Counted from the first letter of the stretch, positions 14,796 to 22,790 are shown. The stretch is 35,104 bases of DNA from Virgibacillus senegalensis (GCF_000821245.2 NZ_LN611424.1:1270572-1305675), one strand, 5' to 3'. The notes: generated by a model not told the origin, from the sequence alone. Numbers and translations: made by a program.

Positions 14796-15431
14796 TTAAT
14801 AAAAACATTCTCTTAATTTAGAAACTAATTCTTTATATTTAACAAAGAAATCTTTTATAGGAAGAATTGCAAAGTATGAATAGGCTTCATTATTAGCTAA
14901 TAAACAGTCATCATATACTAAAATTATATTCAAGTGCTTTTGAGGTTCGACTCCACTGTTCTTTAGAAAATTTGCCAATTCTAAATATAAATTTCGACCA
15001 ATTTCATTGATAGACCTTTCTACCGAAAATCTCCCTGCAAAGCTATCCCACCACACTTGAAAGGATATATATACTTCATTAAAACCTGTCAAACTTTCTG
15101 CATTATTCATAAACAGTCTTTGATAGAATACATCTTTTTCTTCATAAAATATCCTTGAATCGCTACCATTATCTTTAAATATTTTTTCTGAGACTTCATT
15201 CCAAAGTTCCTTATACTTTAATTCAAATTGTTCTTTAAACATCATTCTGTTTGATAAATATGGAAACCTTAATTCTTCTTCATTTTGATTTAGAAAAATA
15301 TTTTGAATGTAAATCAAAAAGTTCAAAGTAAAGGAGGTATCAGTCTTCATCACTAATGAATTATCCAAATTTCCCTCTCCTTTTGTCACTATTTCAATAA
15401 TGATAGAGAGCAATACTTCATTCCAAGACAT
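14796..15431 (-). CDS. Unknown protein in an AT-rich insert
   Basis: A 211-residue protein I do not recognise. It is predominantly helical, rich in Phe, Tyr, Asn, Glu and Lys, without signal peptide or transmembrane segment. Visible features are an aromatic cluster (FQVWWDSFAGRF near residue 123-134) and a C-terminal ILVYDDCLL with FFVKYKELVSKL. Base composition is visibly more A+T-rich than neighbouring genes, a sign of transfer. Start: ATG at 15431 has no good ribosome-binding site, while an in-frame TTG at 15368 is preceded by GGAGAGGG at five bases, so the true N-terminus may be 21 residues shorter. Such lone proteins are sometimes immunity proteins or mobile-element cargo, but nothing here proves that. 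Confidence 0.65.
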   Translation of the reverse strand: MSWNEVLLSIIIEIVTKGEGNLDNSLVMKTDTSFTLNFLIYIQNIFLNQNEEELRFPYLSNRMMFKEQFELKYKELWNEVSEKIFKDNGSDSRIFYEEKDVFYQRLFMNNAESLTGFNEVYISFQVWWDSFAGRFSVERSINEIGRNLYLELANFLKNSGVEPQKHLNIILVYDDCLLANNEAYSYFAILPIKDFFVKYKELVSKLRECFY

Positions 15432-15463
15432 AGCTTAATCACTATTTCTAACAAAATAGTACA

Positions 15464-15495
15464 ATACCTTCCTGCATGAGTATAACGGAAGGTTA
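15464..15495 (-). terminator. Weak hairpin after the 94-residue membrane gene
   Basis: ACCTTCC (15466-15472) and GGAAGGT (15487-15493) form a 7-base stem. On the minus strand it is followed by ATTGTACTATTTTG, a poor T-tract. It may end the 15536-15820 gene. Confidence 0.4.
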
Positions 15496-15535
15496 TTTGG
15501 TGTGTTCTTTTATTAAATGAAGTGACAATAAGTAA

Positions 15536-15820
15536 TTATTTCTTCCTTTTTCGTTCTAAAAGTATAGGTGCTATATTTAGTAAGATAGAAACAAAGGTCA
15601 AAAACCATAATGCCCTTTCCATACCAGGTACTACATCCAATAAAGCTGCCCAATCTTCCGCTTTAACCCACGTGGATACAAGACTGTATTCTGCACAAAG
15701 TGTTAATGCTGTAAATGATAATCCCATCGCCATAGCAAGCTTATAATCCTTTCCTGCTTTAAACATATAAAGATTTGTTATAGTTGCTGCTATAGCCATA
15801 ATGCCTAATATTACCCACAT
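15536..15820 (-). CDS. Small membrane protein, unknown, about three spans
   Basis: A 94-residue hydrophobic protein. Likely helices are at residues 1-20 (MWVILGIMAIAATITNLYMF), about 30-50 and 70-88, with a polar KAEDW loop between helices two and three and a basic end (ERKRKK). I do not recognise a named family, though it looks like small conserved Bacillaceae membrane proteins. Start ATG at 15820 is preceded by GGAGG at five bases, much better than the ATG at 15832. It lies in the AT-rich insert, upstream of the unknown gene at 14796-15431 on the same strand; the two could be co-transcribed if the hairpin between them is weak. Confidence 0.7.
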   Translation of the reverse strand: MWVILGIMAIAATITNLYMFKAGKDYKLAMAMGLSFTALTLCAEYSLVSTWVKAEDWAALLDVVPGMERALWFLTFVSILLNIAPILLERKRKK

Positions 15821-15832
15821 AACTACCTCCAT

Positions 15833-16190
15833 TATTTATGTCCTGTTATCATTCGAAAGTGCTGCATCTCAATTTTTTACATGGTTTTTTATTAGACGTT
15901 AGTACATCCTGATTCTTATTGAACAAATTGAATAAGCTCGTTCTGTTTCTCTCTATGTATTTTAACATGAGATCCCACAAAACCTTTCCAAAACCGGAAC
16001 AACTCCATAATAGTATTACAATGACATTTAAAATAACATCGCGATTAATATTCGTTTTACTATCAATAAAAATAGGAGTACAAAATGCTATGCAATTTGC
16101 CTTCCATTGTGTATTATTTATTTTTTTCTTACTCTCCTGTTACTGAACCATTTATTTTGAACAGGCAGTTTTTTACAGGTGAAAAATGAT
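15833..16190. other. AT-rich gene-poor spacer
   Basis: About 360 bases with strong A+T bias. A 75-residue frame on the plus strand (15919-16146) has a hydrophobic end but no ribosome-binding site and no family resemblance; I do not accept it. Nothing else is recognised. It continues the low-GC insert. Confidence 0.4.
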
Positions 16191-16224
16191 TAAGCCGTTC
16201 TGTCCTATACTGTACAGAACGGCA
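16182..16224 (-). terminator. Hairpin after yuzA
   Basis: GCCGTTCTGT (16194-16203) and ACAGAACGGC (16214-16223) make a perfect 10-base stem; on the minus strand TTAATCATTTTT follows. It is six bases beyond the yuzA stop codon. Confidence 0.6.
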
Positions 16225-16230
16225 ATATCC

Positions 16231-16470
16231 TTATCTTTCTGTTTCTGGTTCCCTTTTATCAGCAAATTCCTCATCTGGTTTAAAAAGCATCGATAAACAA
16301 ATCAGCCCGCTAATGCCGACTAATGTGTAAATAATTCTGGCAAAAGCACCGCTTTGTTCTCCTCCGCCGAAAAGGGCAGCCACTAAGTCAAATTGGAATA
16401 AACCTACAAGACCCCAGTTTACCGCGCCAATGATCACAAGCAGTAAAGAAATACGCTGTAATGTATTCAT
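16231..16470 (-). CDS. yuzA: DUF378 membrane protein YuzA
   Basis: A 79-residue protein of the DUF378 family. It has two transmembrane segments, about residues 5-28 (including LVIIGAVNWGLVGLF, the family's hallmark) and 44-63 (IIYTLVGISGLICL), joined by a glycine-rich loop and followed by a polar acidic tail (KPDEEFADKREPE). Function is unknown. Start ATG at 16470 with AAGGAGGGA upstream. B. subtilis yuzA lies in the same yug/pgi neighbourhood. It is divergent from pgi; the spacer holds a repeat-like palindrome. Confidence 0.85.
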   Translation of the reverse strand: MNTLQRISLLLVIIGAVNWGLVGLFQFDLVAALFGGGEQSGAFARIIYTLVGISGLICLSMLFKPDEEFADKREPETER

Positions 16471-16546
16471 ACAGCATCCCTCCTTCTTAATTAACTTCCA
16501 CTATTAGCAATCCCCAGGTATCGGATATATATGCAAAAAAATTCAA

Positions 16547-16600
16547 GCGGGACAAAAAAAGATACGCGGGACAAAAACTCGGGGACTGTCCCCGGTGTTT
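16547..16600. repeat. REP-like element: direct repeat plus palindrome
   Basis: GCGGGACAAAAA occurs twice (16547-16558 and 16566-16577), followed by CGGGGACTGTCCCCG (16580-16594), a near-perfect palindrome, and GTGTTTTT. The word GGGGACTGTCCCC is a frequent intergenic repeat motif in Bacillaceae to my knowledge. One copy is present in the window. It lies in the yuzA-pgi divergent spacer and could act as a terminator. Confidence 0.6.
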
Positions 16601-16659
16601 TTCTTGGTTCGCTTGCATACTTATGGAGCCTGGCGGGTAAAGGGGTTAATGGGGATTGC

Positions 16660-16688
16660 TTGATTTACGATTTAGGTTTCGGTACATT
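16660..16688 (+). promoter_or_regulatory. Candidate promoter for pgi
   Basis: TTGATT (16660-16665), a 17-base spacer and TACATT (16683-16688), 37 bases before the pgi start. Confidence 0.5.
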
Positions 16689-16725
16689 TAATTTAGAGTG
16701 ATTTATAAATTTTGGAGGTTAAATG

Positions 16726-18078
16726 ATGACACATATCCGTTTTGAATATGATCGTGCATTATCATTTTTCGGTAAGCACGAACTGGATTACTTACAAGAA
16801 CCTGTAAAGCTTGCCCATCAGGCTTTACATAACCAAACAGGAGCAGGCAGCGACTTTTTAGGGTGGCTGGATCTACCTGAAAACTATGACAAAGAAGAAT
16901 TCAGCCGGATTAAAAAAGCTGCTGAAAAAATCAAATCTGACTCTGATGTTTTGCTTGTGATCGGTATCGGAGGTTCCTACTTAGGGGCAAGAGCTGCGAT
17001 TGAAATGCTTAATCATTCATTCTACAACGAATTAAGCAAAGAACAACGCGGCACACCTCAAATATTATTTGTCGGCAATAGCATCAGCGCTCCTTATATG
17101 AATGACTTGTATGATATGCTTGAAGGCAAGGATGTTTCCATCAACGTCATATCAAAGAGTGGAACCACAACAGAGCCTGCGATTGCTTTCCGTTTATTCC
17201 GTAAATATCTTGAGGATAAATATGGAGTGGAAGAAGCAAGAAAACGTATATATGCAACAACTGATAAGCAAAAGGGTGCTTTGAAAACATTGGCTAACGA
17301 GGAAGGATACGAAAGCTTTGTTATCCCTGACGATGTCGGTGGACGTTATTCTGTCCTTACAGCGGTAGGATTACTTCCGATCGCAGCCAGTGGTATTGAT
17401 ATCGATGAGATCATGAAAGGTGCCCATCAAGCACAGCAGGAACTATCCTCTGAAAAATTGGACGAAAATCCAGCATACCAGTATGCGGCTGTTCGCAATA
17501 TTTTCTACAACAAAGGAAAAAACATTGAAATGCTGATCAACTATGAGCCGGCACTTCAATATTTTGCTGAATGGTGGAAGCAGCTGTTCGGGGAGAGCGA
17601 AGGCAAGGACTTCAAGGGATTATATCCTTCTTCGGCAAACTTTTCTACTGATCTTCACTCTTTAGGGCAGTATGTGCAAGAGGGCAGAAGAGACTTGTTT
17701 GAAACGGTGCTTCACGTAGAAGAACCGAAATCAAATATTACCATCGAAGAGGATAACCAAGACCTTGACGGGCTTAATTATCTTGCCGGTAAAACAATCG
17801 ATGAAGTAAATCAAAAGGCATATCAGGGCACGATGCTTGCTCATACAGACGGACAAGTACCGAACCTGATCGTACACCTGCCTAAGCTTGACGCCTACAC
17901 TTTCGGTTATGTGGTGTATTTCTTTGAAAAAGCCTGTGCCGTCAGTGGCTACCTGCTTGGTGTCAATCCGTTTGATCAGCCAGGAGTAGAAGCATATAAG
18001 AAAAATATGTTCGCTCTGTTAGGCAAGCCAGGATTCGAAGAACAAAAACAAGAATTGGAAAATCGTTTAAAAAAATAA
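16726..18078 (+). CDS. pgi: Glucose-6-phosphate isomerase
   Basis: A 450-residue cytoplasmic enzyme that interconverts glucose 6-phosphate and fructose 6-phosphate. Its length equals that of B. subtilis Pgi. Seen: [15 protein letters not shown] near residue 80-95 (phosphate-binding SIS domain), [10 protein letters not shown] near 145-154, [17 protein letters not shown] near 203-219 (family signature), the acidic [10 protein letters not shown], and the C-terminal lysine region near [13 protein letters not shown] chose the second of two adjacent ATGs (16726): MTHIRFEY matches relatives and gives GGAGG seven bases before the start. It is a single-gene unit with a promoter and a terminator. Confidence 0.97.
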   Translation: MTHIRFEYDRALSFFGKHELDYLQEPVKLAHQALHNQTGAGSDFLGWLDLPENYDKEEFSRIKKAAEKIKSDSDVLLVIGIGGSYLGARAAIEMLNHSFYNELSKEQRGTPQILFVGNSISAPYMNDLYDMLEGKDVSINVISKSGTTTEPAIAFRLFRKYLEDKYGVEEARKRIYATTDKQKGALKTLANEEGYESFVIPDDVGGRYSVLTAVGLLPIAASGIDIDEIMKGAHQAQQELSSEKLDENPAYQYAAVRNIFYNKGKNIEMLINYEPALQYFAEWWKQLFGESEGKDFKGLYPSSANFSTDLHSLGQYVQEGRRDLFETVLHVEEPKSNITIEEDNQDLDGLNYLAGKTIDEVNQKAYQGTMLAHTDGQVPNLIVHLPKLDAYTFGYVVYFFEKACAVSGYLLGVNPFDQPGVEAYKKNMFALLGKPGFEEQKQELENRLKK

Positions 18079-18095
18079 AGGACAACATGATAAGG

Positions 18096-18140
18096 GACTG
18101 CCGATAAGTTTTTGACTTACCGGCAGTCATTTTATTTTTC
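18096..18140 (+). terminator. Intrinsic terminator of pgi
   Basis: GACTGCCGATAAGT pairs with ACTTACCGGCAGTC (one mismatch) around a 5-base loop, followed by ATTTTATTTTT. Confidence 0.8.
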
Positions 18141-18188
18141 AAAAGGAGCTGTAAACCAGGTAACAGGATATGCTTCGCCGCAAATGTT

Positions 18189-18219
18189 TGACATTTCACT
18201 TTTAAGAAAAAAGATAATA
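18189..18219 (+). promoter_or_regulatory. Possible promoter for yugN
   Basis: TTGACA at 18189-18194 is a perfect -35; GATAAT follows after about 19 bases, slightly long spacing. It lies about 100 bases before yugN. Confidence 0.35.
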
Positions 18220-18318
18220 GCTTTGGGTACAGAAAGGAAATCCAGCACGGTTGTTATACGTAAATTCCTCATGAAATTGCTTGATCAGGGCAAGCTGATA
18301 GCAAAGGAGGTAGTTCAT

Positions 18319-18726
18319 ATGATTCCGATACCATCTGACTTGGAAAACCGTGATTTTTCCCTTCATGACCTCGAGGAGACTTTAAAGCCGATTGGCTTCA
18401 CCATCGGCGGCAACTGGGACTACGATCAAGGATCGTTTGATTACAAAATGGGGGTGGAAGACGGCTACCAGTTTTTGCGTATTCCTTTCAAGGCGGTAAA
18501 AGGCATGCTTGATTCCCCAGGAGTGGTTGTGAAATTGGGAAAACCGTTCGTGTTATCCCATGTCTACCAGTCCGGTGTGGATGCGGACGGCCGTAATGGA
18601 GCACTCAGAGGAGCAGTAGACCAGTTTCAAACACCGAAAGATCCTGATGGAGAAGTAGACGATAAATTCGTTGAAGAGGGAAAAAAACTGCTGCAAACAG
18701 TGGAACATTCACTTATGCAGCGCTGA
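18319..18726 (+). CDS. yugN: YugN-like family protein
   Basis: A 135-residue soluble protein of the YugN-like family, found next to pgi or yugO in Bacillus. It has no known catalytic motif; distinctive runs are LKPIGFTIGGNWDYDQGSFDYK near residues 21-42, RIPFKAVKGMLD and VVKLGKPFVLSHVYQSG. Function unknown. Start ATG at 18319 with AAAGGAGG at a good distance. Its last 18 bases overlap the end of the convergent yugO (18709-18726), so the two transcripts must overlap at their 3' ends. Confidence 0.85.
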   Translation: MIPIPSDLENRDFSLHDLEETLKPIGFTIGGNWDYDQGSFDYKMGVEDGYQFLRIPFKAVKGMLDSPGVVVKLGKPFVLSHVYQSGVDADGRNGALRGAVDQFQTPKDPDGEVDDKFVEEGKKLLQTVEHSLMQR

Positions 18727-19707
18727 AAGAACGATGAGTGTATCGTCCTGTTGAAGCTTGGTGTGGAAGGGAGGTTTGACAATCACCTTGTCCTTCCGCT
18801 TGATTCCAATCATCAACTTCTCCGAACTAGCATAATAATTCACGCATTCTAAAAAGGTCTTGTTGTATAACGCATCAGGCAAAGGAATTTGCTGAAATTG
18901 CTGATCGGCCAACACTTCAAGAAGCAAACCAAATGGTCTGATTGGACTTTGCCGGAACAGCTCTTGAAAAATTAAGGTACTCATAAAGTCGTTTGAACGA
19001 ATAATCGAATCTGCGCCAGCGCGGCTGGCGTTTTTAATTTGATCTTTCGTCAATATTTCCGTAATCAAGGTGATATCGGGGTTGTTCCCTTTTATGGCGA
19101 CCGTTGTAAGTATCGTTGTCTGGTCTGCTTGCTGTTCCTTCTTGGAAGGATCAGCGGTAATTACAGCGTATTTTGCCTGTTTCAAATTTGCTTTTTCTAA
19201 GGTTTCATCCTCAAAGGCTGACCCGCGGACGAAATGCAAGTGGTGTTTTTGATAGGGCAGGTGATTCAAAGTGTGGTCGATTAAAACAACCTGTCTGTTT
19301 ATGTTTTGTTCGGCAATCATTTCCATGAGCTGTTTGGTCCGTTCATTCCAGCCGACAAGGATGATATGGTCATTTCCTTTGTACGTAACGAGTCCCTTGG
19401 AGAGATCTTGTTCATGTTTGATGGTTCCAGCGGATATGGTCGCCATGTAAAATGTCACCAGACCGCCGCCGGCGAGAATTAACAAAATGGCAACAATTCT
19501 CCCGGGGTTGCTAAGCGGCACATAATCCCCATATCCTACTGTTGAACCGGTCACGAATGCCCACCATACTCCGTCAAAAACAGTCGGGAAATGGACAGGT
19601 TCCAAAATATGGATAACCGTTCCGAATAACAGCATAAGGAGAAGGACAGATGATAGTAAACGGAAAAACAATGGCATGCGAAAATAAACTTGCAGAAGTG
19701 TTTGCAT
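18709..19707 (-). CDS. yugO: Potassium channel YugO
   Basis: A 332-residue two-helix K+ channel with cytoplasmic RCK domain. Residues 12-35 form the first membrane helix, STVGYGDY gives the selectivity filter (TVGYGD 56-61), residues 68-92 form the second helix, and from about 112 an RCK_N domain starts (HIILVGWNERTK, then DHTLNHLPYQ and VRGSAFEDETLEKA). The C-terminal 70 residues form an RCK_C-like region. In B. subtilis YugO carries K+ efflux in biofilm electrical signalling. Start ATG at 19707 with AAAAGGTGAGC. The gene mstX (Mistic), which precedes yugO in B. subtilis, is not found here. Confidence 0.9.
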   Translation of the reverse strand: MQTLLQVYFRMPLFFRLLSSVLLLMLLFGTVIHILEPVHFPTVFDGVWWAFVTGSTVGYGDYVPLSNPGRIVAILLILAGGGLVTFYMATISAGTIKHEQDLSKGLVTYKGNDHIILVGWNERTKQLMEMIAEQNINRQVVLIDHTLNHLPYQKHHLHFVRGSAFEDETLEKANLKQAKYAVITADPSKKEQQADQTTILTTVAIKGNNPDITLITEILTKDQIKNASRAGADSIIRSNDFMSTLIFQELFRQSPIRPFGLLLEVLADQQFQQIPLPDALYNKTFLECVNYYASSEKLMIGIKRKDKVIVKPPFHTKLQQDDTLIVLSALHK

Positions 19708-19994
19708 ATGCGTAAGCTCACCTTTTGTTTTTACTTAATCAAAATTCGTGTGGCTAAATAAGATCCAGTCAGCATCCATCCCAATTCTTCACTACGTGGC
19801 AGGAAAAAAACATAGTGGCAAAAGCCGACATGTCGGAATTGGTTTTCGCGTTGGTACCAGTAGAGCCCATAGATCTTGGAAGGGGGGATATATATGCAGA
19901 CGAATTAGACGTGAAAATCGCCTCTGTCATTGCCAAATTAACGGACGTTTCCTTTTCTTACTATCCAGTATCTCCAAAATGGCCATTCCATACT
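19708..19994. other. Spacer upstream of yugO with a coding-like remnant
   Basis: This 290-base stretch holds the yugO promoter region and, on the plus strand from a GTG at 19815 (AGGA upstream), a frame whose composition looks coding (ELVFALVPVEPIDLGRG, then KIASVIAKLTDVSFSYYPV). It has no own stop before the thioredoxin-fold gene's terminator and runs into that gene's antisense. I read it as a possible degraded gene or a chance frame; no family recognised. Confidence 0.3.
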
Positions 19995-20018
19995 AAAAAA
20001 CCCGGCCTCAGCCGGGCA
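19995..20018 (-). terminator. Intrinsic terminator of the thioredoxin-fold gene
   Basis: On the minus strand CCCGGC-TGAG-GCCGGG is followed by six T residues. Confidence 0.9.
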
Positions 20019-20022
20019 ATAA

Positions 20023-20580
20023 TTAGATTAACTGCTTCAGAGAAGTGGCAATGCTTTGATATGTTTGCTTCCAGAAATCGGTGTTATCGCGAAAGGATTT
20101 AGTGACAAATGTAAACAGTTCCTTTCGCTTTTCTTTGTAATCTGTTGCGTCTTTGTCAGGCAGATTTGCCATCGATTCCTCGATAAACTGCTGTATCTCA
20201 GGTGCGCGGGGTCCCCATTTAGCCACCTCATTCCCGTTTTCATCCATAAAAATGAAAATCGGTATGGAACGTGACTTTCCATTCGTCAAATAGTTGTCCA
20301 TCAATTCCAGGTTTTCGTCCCGTGCAAGCAACCGTATGTCGATATCAGCCTTTTGAGCGAGATGAAATAGAATAGGAACATTCATCATGGCATCCCCGCA
20401 CCAATCTTCCGTCAAAACGATTGCCCGAAGATTTTTATTGCGAAGTTTCTCGAAAAACTCGTTATCTTCAGGTAGAATAAAATGATCATATACGTGCAAC
20501 AAATTTTCTTTATGTTGCTGCATCGATTCAATATATTGATCTGGCCCGATCCCTTTTTGGTACCATTTTTCTAGATTCAT
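20023..20580 (-). CDS. Thioredoxin-fold family protein
   Basis: A 185-residue cytoplasmic protein with a thioredoxin-like fold. TEDWCGDAMMNVP (near residue 57-69) occupies the active-site position; only one cysteine is present where thioredoxin has CxxC, so classical disulfide exchange is unlikely. ADIDIRLLARDE and a cis-Pro region (RSIPIFIFMDENG) follow, as in thioredoxins. About 55 helical residues precede the fold. Specific function unknown. The frame is open further upstream, but the ATG at 20580 has AGGAG seven bases before it and gives the normal family length. Divergent from the M42 peptidase gene. Confidence 0.8.
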   Translation of the reverse strand: MNLEKWYQKGIGPDQYIESMQQHKENLLHVYDHFILPEDNEFFEKLRNKNLRAIVLTEDWCGDAMMNVPILFHLAQKADIDIRLLARDENLELMDNYLTNGKSRSIPIFIFMDENGNEVAKWGPRAPEIQQFIEESMANLPDKDATDYKEKRKELFTFVTKSFRDNTDFWKQTYQSIATSLKQLI

Positions 20581-20681
20581 TTCACCACTCCTAATTTTCG
20601 AATATAATTCTGCTCCACAACATTTATTGTTTTCCCAGTTTTTTGGTATCATTAACCTATGTGATAAAGGAGGAACTACAT

Positions 20682-21740
20682 ATGGAACAAAATAGACAAC
20701 AATTTTTAATGGATTTGCTACGGACTCCGTCACCGTCAAGTATGGAGATGACTATTCAAAAAAAGTGGATCGACTACGTCAAGCCTTTTGCTGATAAAGT
20801 AATCACCGACAATGCAGGGAATGCAATCGGCGTAATCAATCCGGATGCTGAGTTCAAAATTCTCTTGGCCGGTCACTGTGATGAAATTGCCCTGGTGATT
20901 AACCGGATCGATGACCAGGGGTATCTTCATTTTGATAAGATGGGCGGTATCAATCCCAAAGCGGCTATCGGGATGAAAGTGACGGTATTAGGGTATGCGC
21001 AGGAAATCACCGGCGTCATCGGAGTAAATGCACAGCATCATGGCGGCATCAAGGGAGATTTTGAGTTGGAAGACTTATTCATTGATTGCGGCGCCCGCTC
21101 TAAAGAAGAAATGGAAAAGTATGTACAAATCGGTGATCTTGCAGTCTACAAGCGGGAACCGGAAGTATTGCTCGATCGCTATATATCCGGCCGTGGTCTG
21201 GATAACCGCACAGGCGCATTTATCGTAGCTGAAGTATTGCGGCGGCTTTCTGAAATGGAAGTGAACGTCGGTGTGTACGCAGCGAGTACTGTCAACGAGG
21301 AAACCAATATGGGTGGTGCTTATTTTGCCGCTGCGGGGATTAAACCGGATATGGCGATTGCCTGTGATGTTACTTTCGCAACAGACTATCCGGGGGTCAA
21401 TAAAAATAAATATGGAGATGTGCAATTGGAAAAAGGTCCGGTACTTGCAAAAGGGGCGCCGATCAATATTAAAATCAATCAGCTGTTAGAGAAAGCAGCT
21501 CGTTCTTTGAATATGAAAGTCCAATATGAATTGACACAGCGGACAACAGGAACGGATGCCGATAAAATGCGCTTGACCGGAAGGGGCGTGCCTGTAAGCC
21601 TTGTTTCCCTTCCGTTGAGGTATATGCACTCGCCTGTGGAAACGGTGAGTATAAAGGATATGGATGAAGAGATTGACTTACTGGTCAAGATGATTGCCGG
21701 GCTTACTGGGGAAGAAAGCCTTAATCCGCTGGAAGATTAA
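20682..21740 (+). CDS. M42 family metallopeptidase (glutamyl aminopeptidase-like)
   Basis: A 352-residue cytosolic aminopeptidase of MEROPS family M42, which form large hollow complexes trimming peptides. The two-zinc site is intact: H65 in AGHCDE, D174 in RGLDNRTGA, E206/E207 in NEETNMGG, D229 in CDVTFATD and the last His in RYMHSPVE near residue 318. Relatives include YsdC and YhfE of B. subtilis; I cannot tell which. Start ATG at 20682 with AAAGGAGGAAC. The stop is followed by the ribU promoter, with no clear terminator between them, so some read-through into the FMN riboswitch is possible. Confidence 0.9.
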   Translation: MEQNRQQFLMDLLRTPSPSSMEMTIQKKWIDYVKPFADKVITDNAGNAIGVINPDAEFKILLAGHCDEIALVINRIDDQGYLHFDKMGGINPKAAIGMKVTVLGYAQEITGVIGVNAQHHGGIKGDFELEDLFIDCGARSKEEMEKYVQIGDLAVYKREPEVLLDRYISGRGLDNRTGAFIVAEVLRRLSEMEVNVGVYAASTVNEETNMGGAYFAAAGIKPDMAIACDVTFATDYPGVNKNKYGDVQLEKGPVLAKGAPINIKINQLLEKAARSLNMKVQYELTQRTTGTDADKMRLTGRGVPVSLVSLPLRYMHSPVETVSIKDMDEEIDLLVKMIAGLTGEESLNPLED

Positions 21741-21755
21741 GAAAGGCATTTTTGT

Positions 21756-21783
21756 TTGCAAATCATTGGAAAAAGCGTATAAT
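21756..21783 (+). promoter_or_regulatory. Sigma-A promoter for ribU
   Basis: TTGCAA (21756-21761), a 16-base spacer and a perfect TATAAT (21778-21783), about 20 bases before the FMN riboswitch. Confidence 0.65.
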
Positions 21784-21808
21784 AAATGTACATTAAAATA
21801 TCGATTCT

Positions 21809-21945
21809 ATCTTCGGGGCAGGGTGAAATTCCCGACCGACGGTGAGGAGCAAAAGCTCTAAGTCCGTGACCTGTCCGGCATATGCCGGATGGCTGACCTG
21901 GTGCAATTCCAGGACCGACAGTTATAGTCTGGATGGGAGAAGATA
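21809..21945 (+). promoter_or_regulatory. FMN riboswitch (RFN element)
   Basis: Hallmark words in order: ATCTTCGGGGCAGGGTGAAA, TTCCCGACCGACGGTGA, AGTCCGTGAC, a variable hairpin CCGGCATATGCCGG, GCTGACCTGGTG, AATTCCAGGACCGACAGT and the closing GGATGGGAGAAGAT, which pairs with the 5' ATCTTC. It senses flavin mononucleotide. With the terminator at 22000-22034 it would switch off ribU transcription when FMN is plentiful. Confidence 0.97.
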
Positions 21946-21999
21946 CGGAACAGAAAAGGTGTGTATGATACTGCCTTTTATTCCTGTTGAACGTAAACC

Positions 22000-22035
22000 A
22001 AACCCTGAAGCTATTTGAAGCTTTAGGGTTTTTTG
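22000..22035 (+). terminator. Expression-platform terminator of the FMN riboswitch
   Basis: AACCCTGAAGC pairs with GCTTTAGGGTT (one G-T pair), followed by TTTT. It lies between the RFN element and ribU. Confidence 0.85.
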
Positions 22036-22119
22036 ATGGTTTCCCTGTTCATTGGGAGCTCTGTTCTACCTTCATCGCCAGATAGGATTCGATGTATAAA
22101 GATGAAGGAGGAGAAGATA

Positions 22120-22707
22120 TTGGCTGTGACGACTAAGCAATCTTCTAATTTATTTAAATTGATTATTTTGGCATTGCTCGGGACCATTTCGATGGTGTTA
22201 ATGTTTTTAAATTTTCCGCTCCCCATGCTCCCGCAATATTTAAAAGTGGATTTTAGTGAAGTGCCGGCATTAATAGCCGCATTGATTTTTTCACCGGGTG
22301 CGGGAATTATTGTGGAGGCTATCAAAAATCTACTATATTTGATTTATACAGGTGCGGGAGACCCAATTGGCATTGCTTCCAATTTCCTCGCCGGTGTTCT
22401 GTTTGTAGTTCCGGTGTCCTTGCTTTACCATAAGTTCAAAGGTGTCAAGAGCCTGGTGTCCGGAATAGTAACAGGTACAATTGTCATGGCTGTAGGAATG
22501 GGGATTCTGAATTACTTTTTGCTTCTGCCGGCCTACAGTTGGTTTATGGGTTGGGAGTCGATGAGTGATCAAGTGAAACTGGTGACAGTAACAGGAGGCA
22601 TCCTTCCTTTCAATGTCATCAAAGGCATTGTGATTGGCGTTCTGTTCGTGCCGTTGTTTATTAAATTGAAGCCATGGCTTGAGAGAAAAAGGATTTCCGT
22701 GTCTTAA
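22120..22707 (+). CDS. ribU: Riboflavin transporter RibU (ECF S component)
   Basis: A 195-residue integral membrane protein with six hydrophobic segments. It resembles RibU, the substrate-binding component of the riboflavin ECF transporter: FNFPLPMLPQYLKVDFSEVPALIAALIFSPGAG-like region (LPMLPQYLKVDFSEVPALIA near residues 38-57), EAIKNLLYLI and the GIASNFLAGVLFVVP segment. It imports riboflavin with the shared energising module encoded elsewhere. The FMN riboswitch directly upstream is strong independent support. I chose TTG at 22120, with AAGGAGG eight bases upstream; the earlier ATGs at 22033 and 22102 lie within or before that site. Confidence 0.93.
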   Translation: MAVTTKQSSNLFKLIILALLGTISMVLMFLNFPLPMLPQYLKVDFSEVPALIAALIFSPGAGIIVEAIKNLLYLIYTGAGDPIGIASNFLAGVLFVVPVSLLYHKFKGVKSLVSGIVTGTIVMAVGMGILNYFLLLPAYSWFMGWESMSDQVKLVTVTGGILPFNVIKGIVIGVLFVPLFIKLKPWLERKRISVS

Positions 22708-22750
22708 AATCTTTTTGTACAATGGGAATGGCTGGTAATAGGTTTACAAT

Positions 22751-22790
22751 GAAGAAAGAGCATCTGCTTCGACAGGTGCTCTTTCTTCAT
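22751..22790. terminator. Bidirectional terminator, ribU and the DksA-like gene
   Basis: AAGAAAGAGCATCTG pairs with CAGGTGCTCTTTCTT around a 6-base loop. T-rich ends on both strands serve ribU (plus) and the gene at 22791 (minus). Confidence 0.85.

Noticed and set aside
15919-16146. A 75-residue plus-strand ORF in the AT-rich spacer
   Set aside because: No ribosome-binding site, no family resemblance, composition fits chance in AT-rich DNA.
19815-20102. A 95-residue plus-strand ORF upstream of yugO
   Set aside because: The first part looks coding, but the frame runs through the terminator and the antisense of the thioredoxin-fold gene without its own stop; kept only as a possible remnant.
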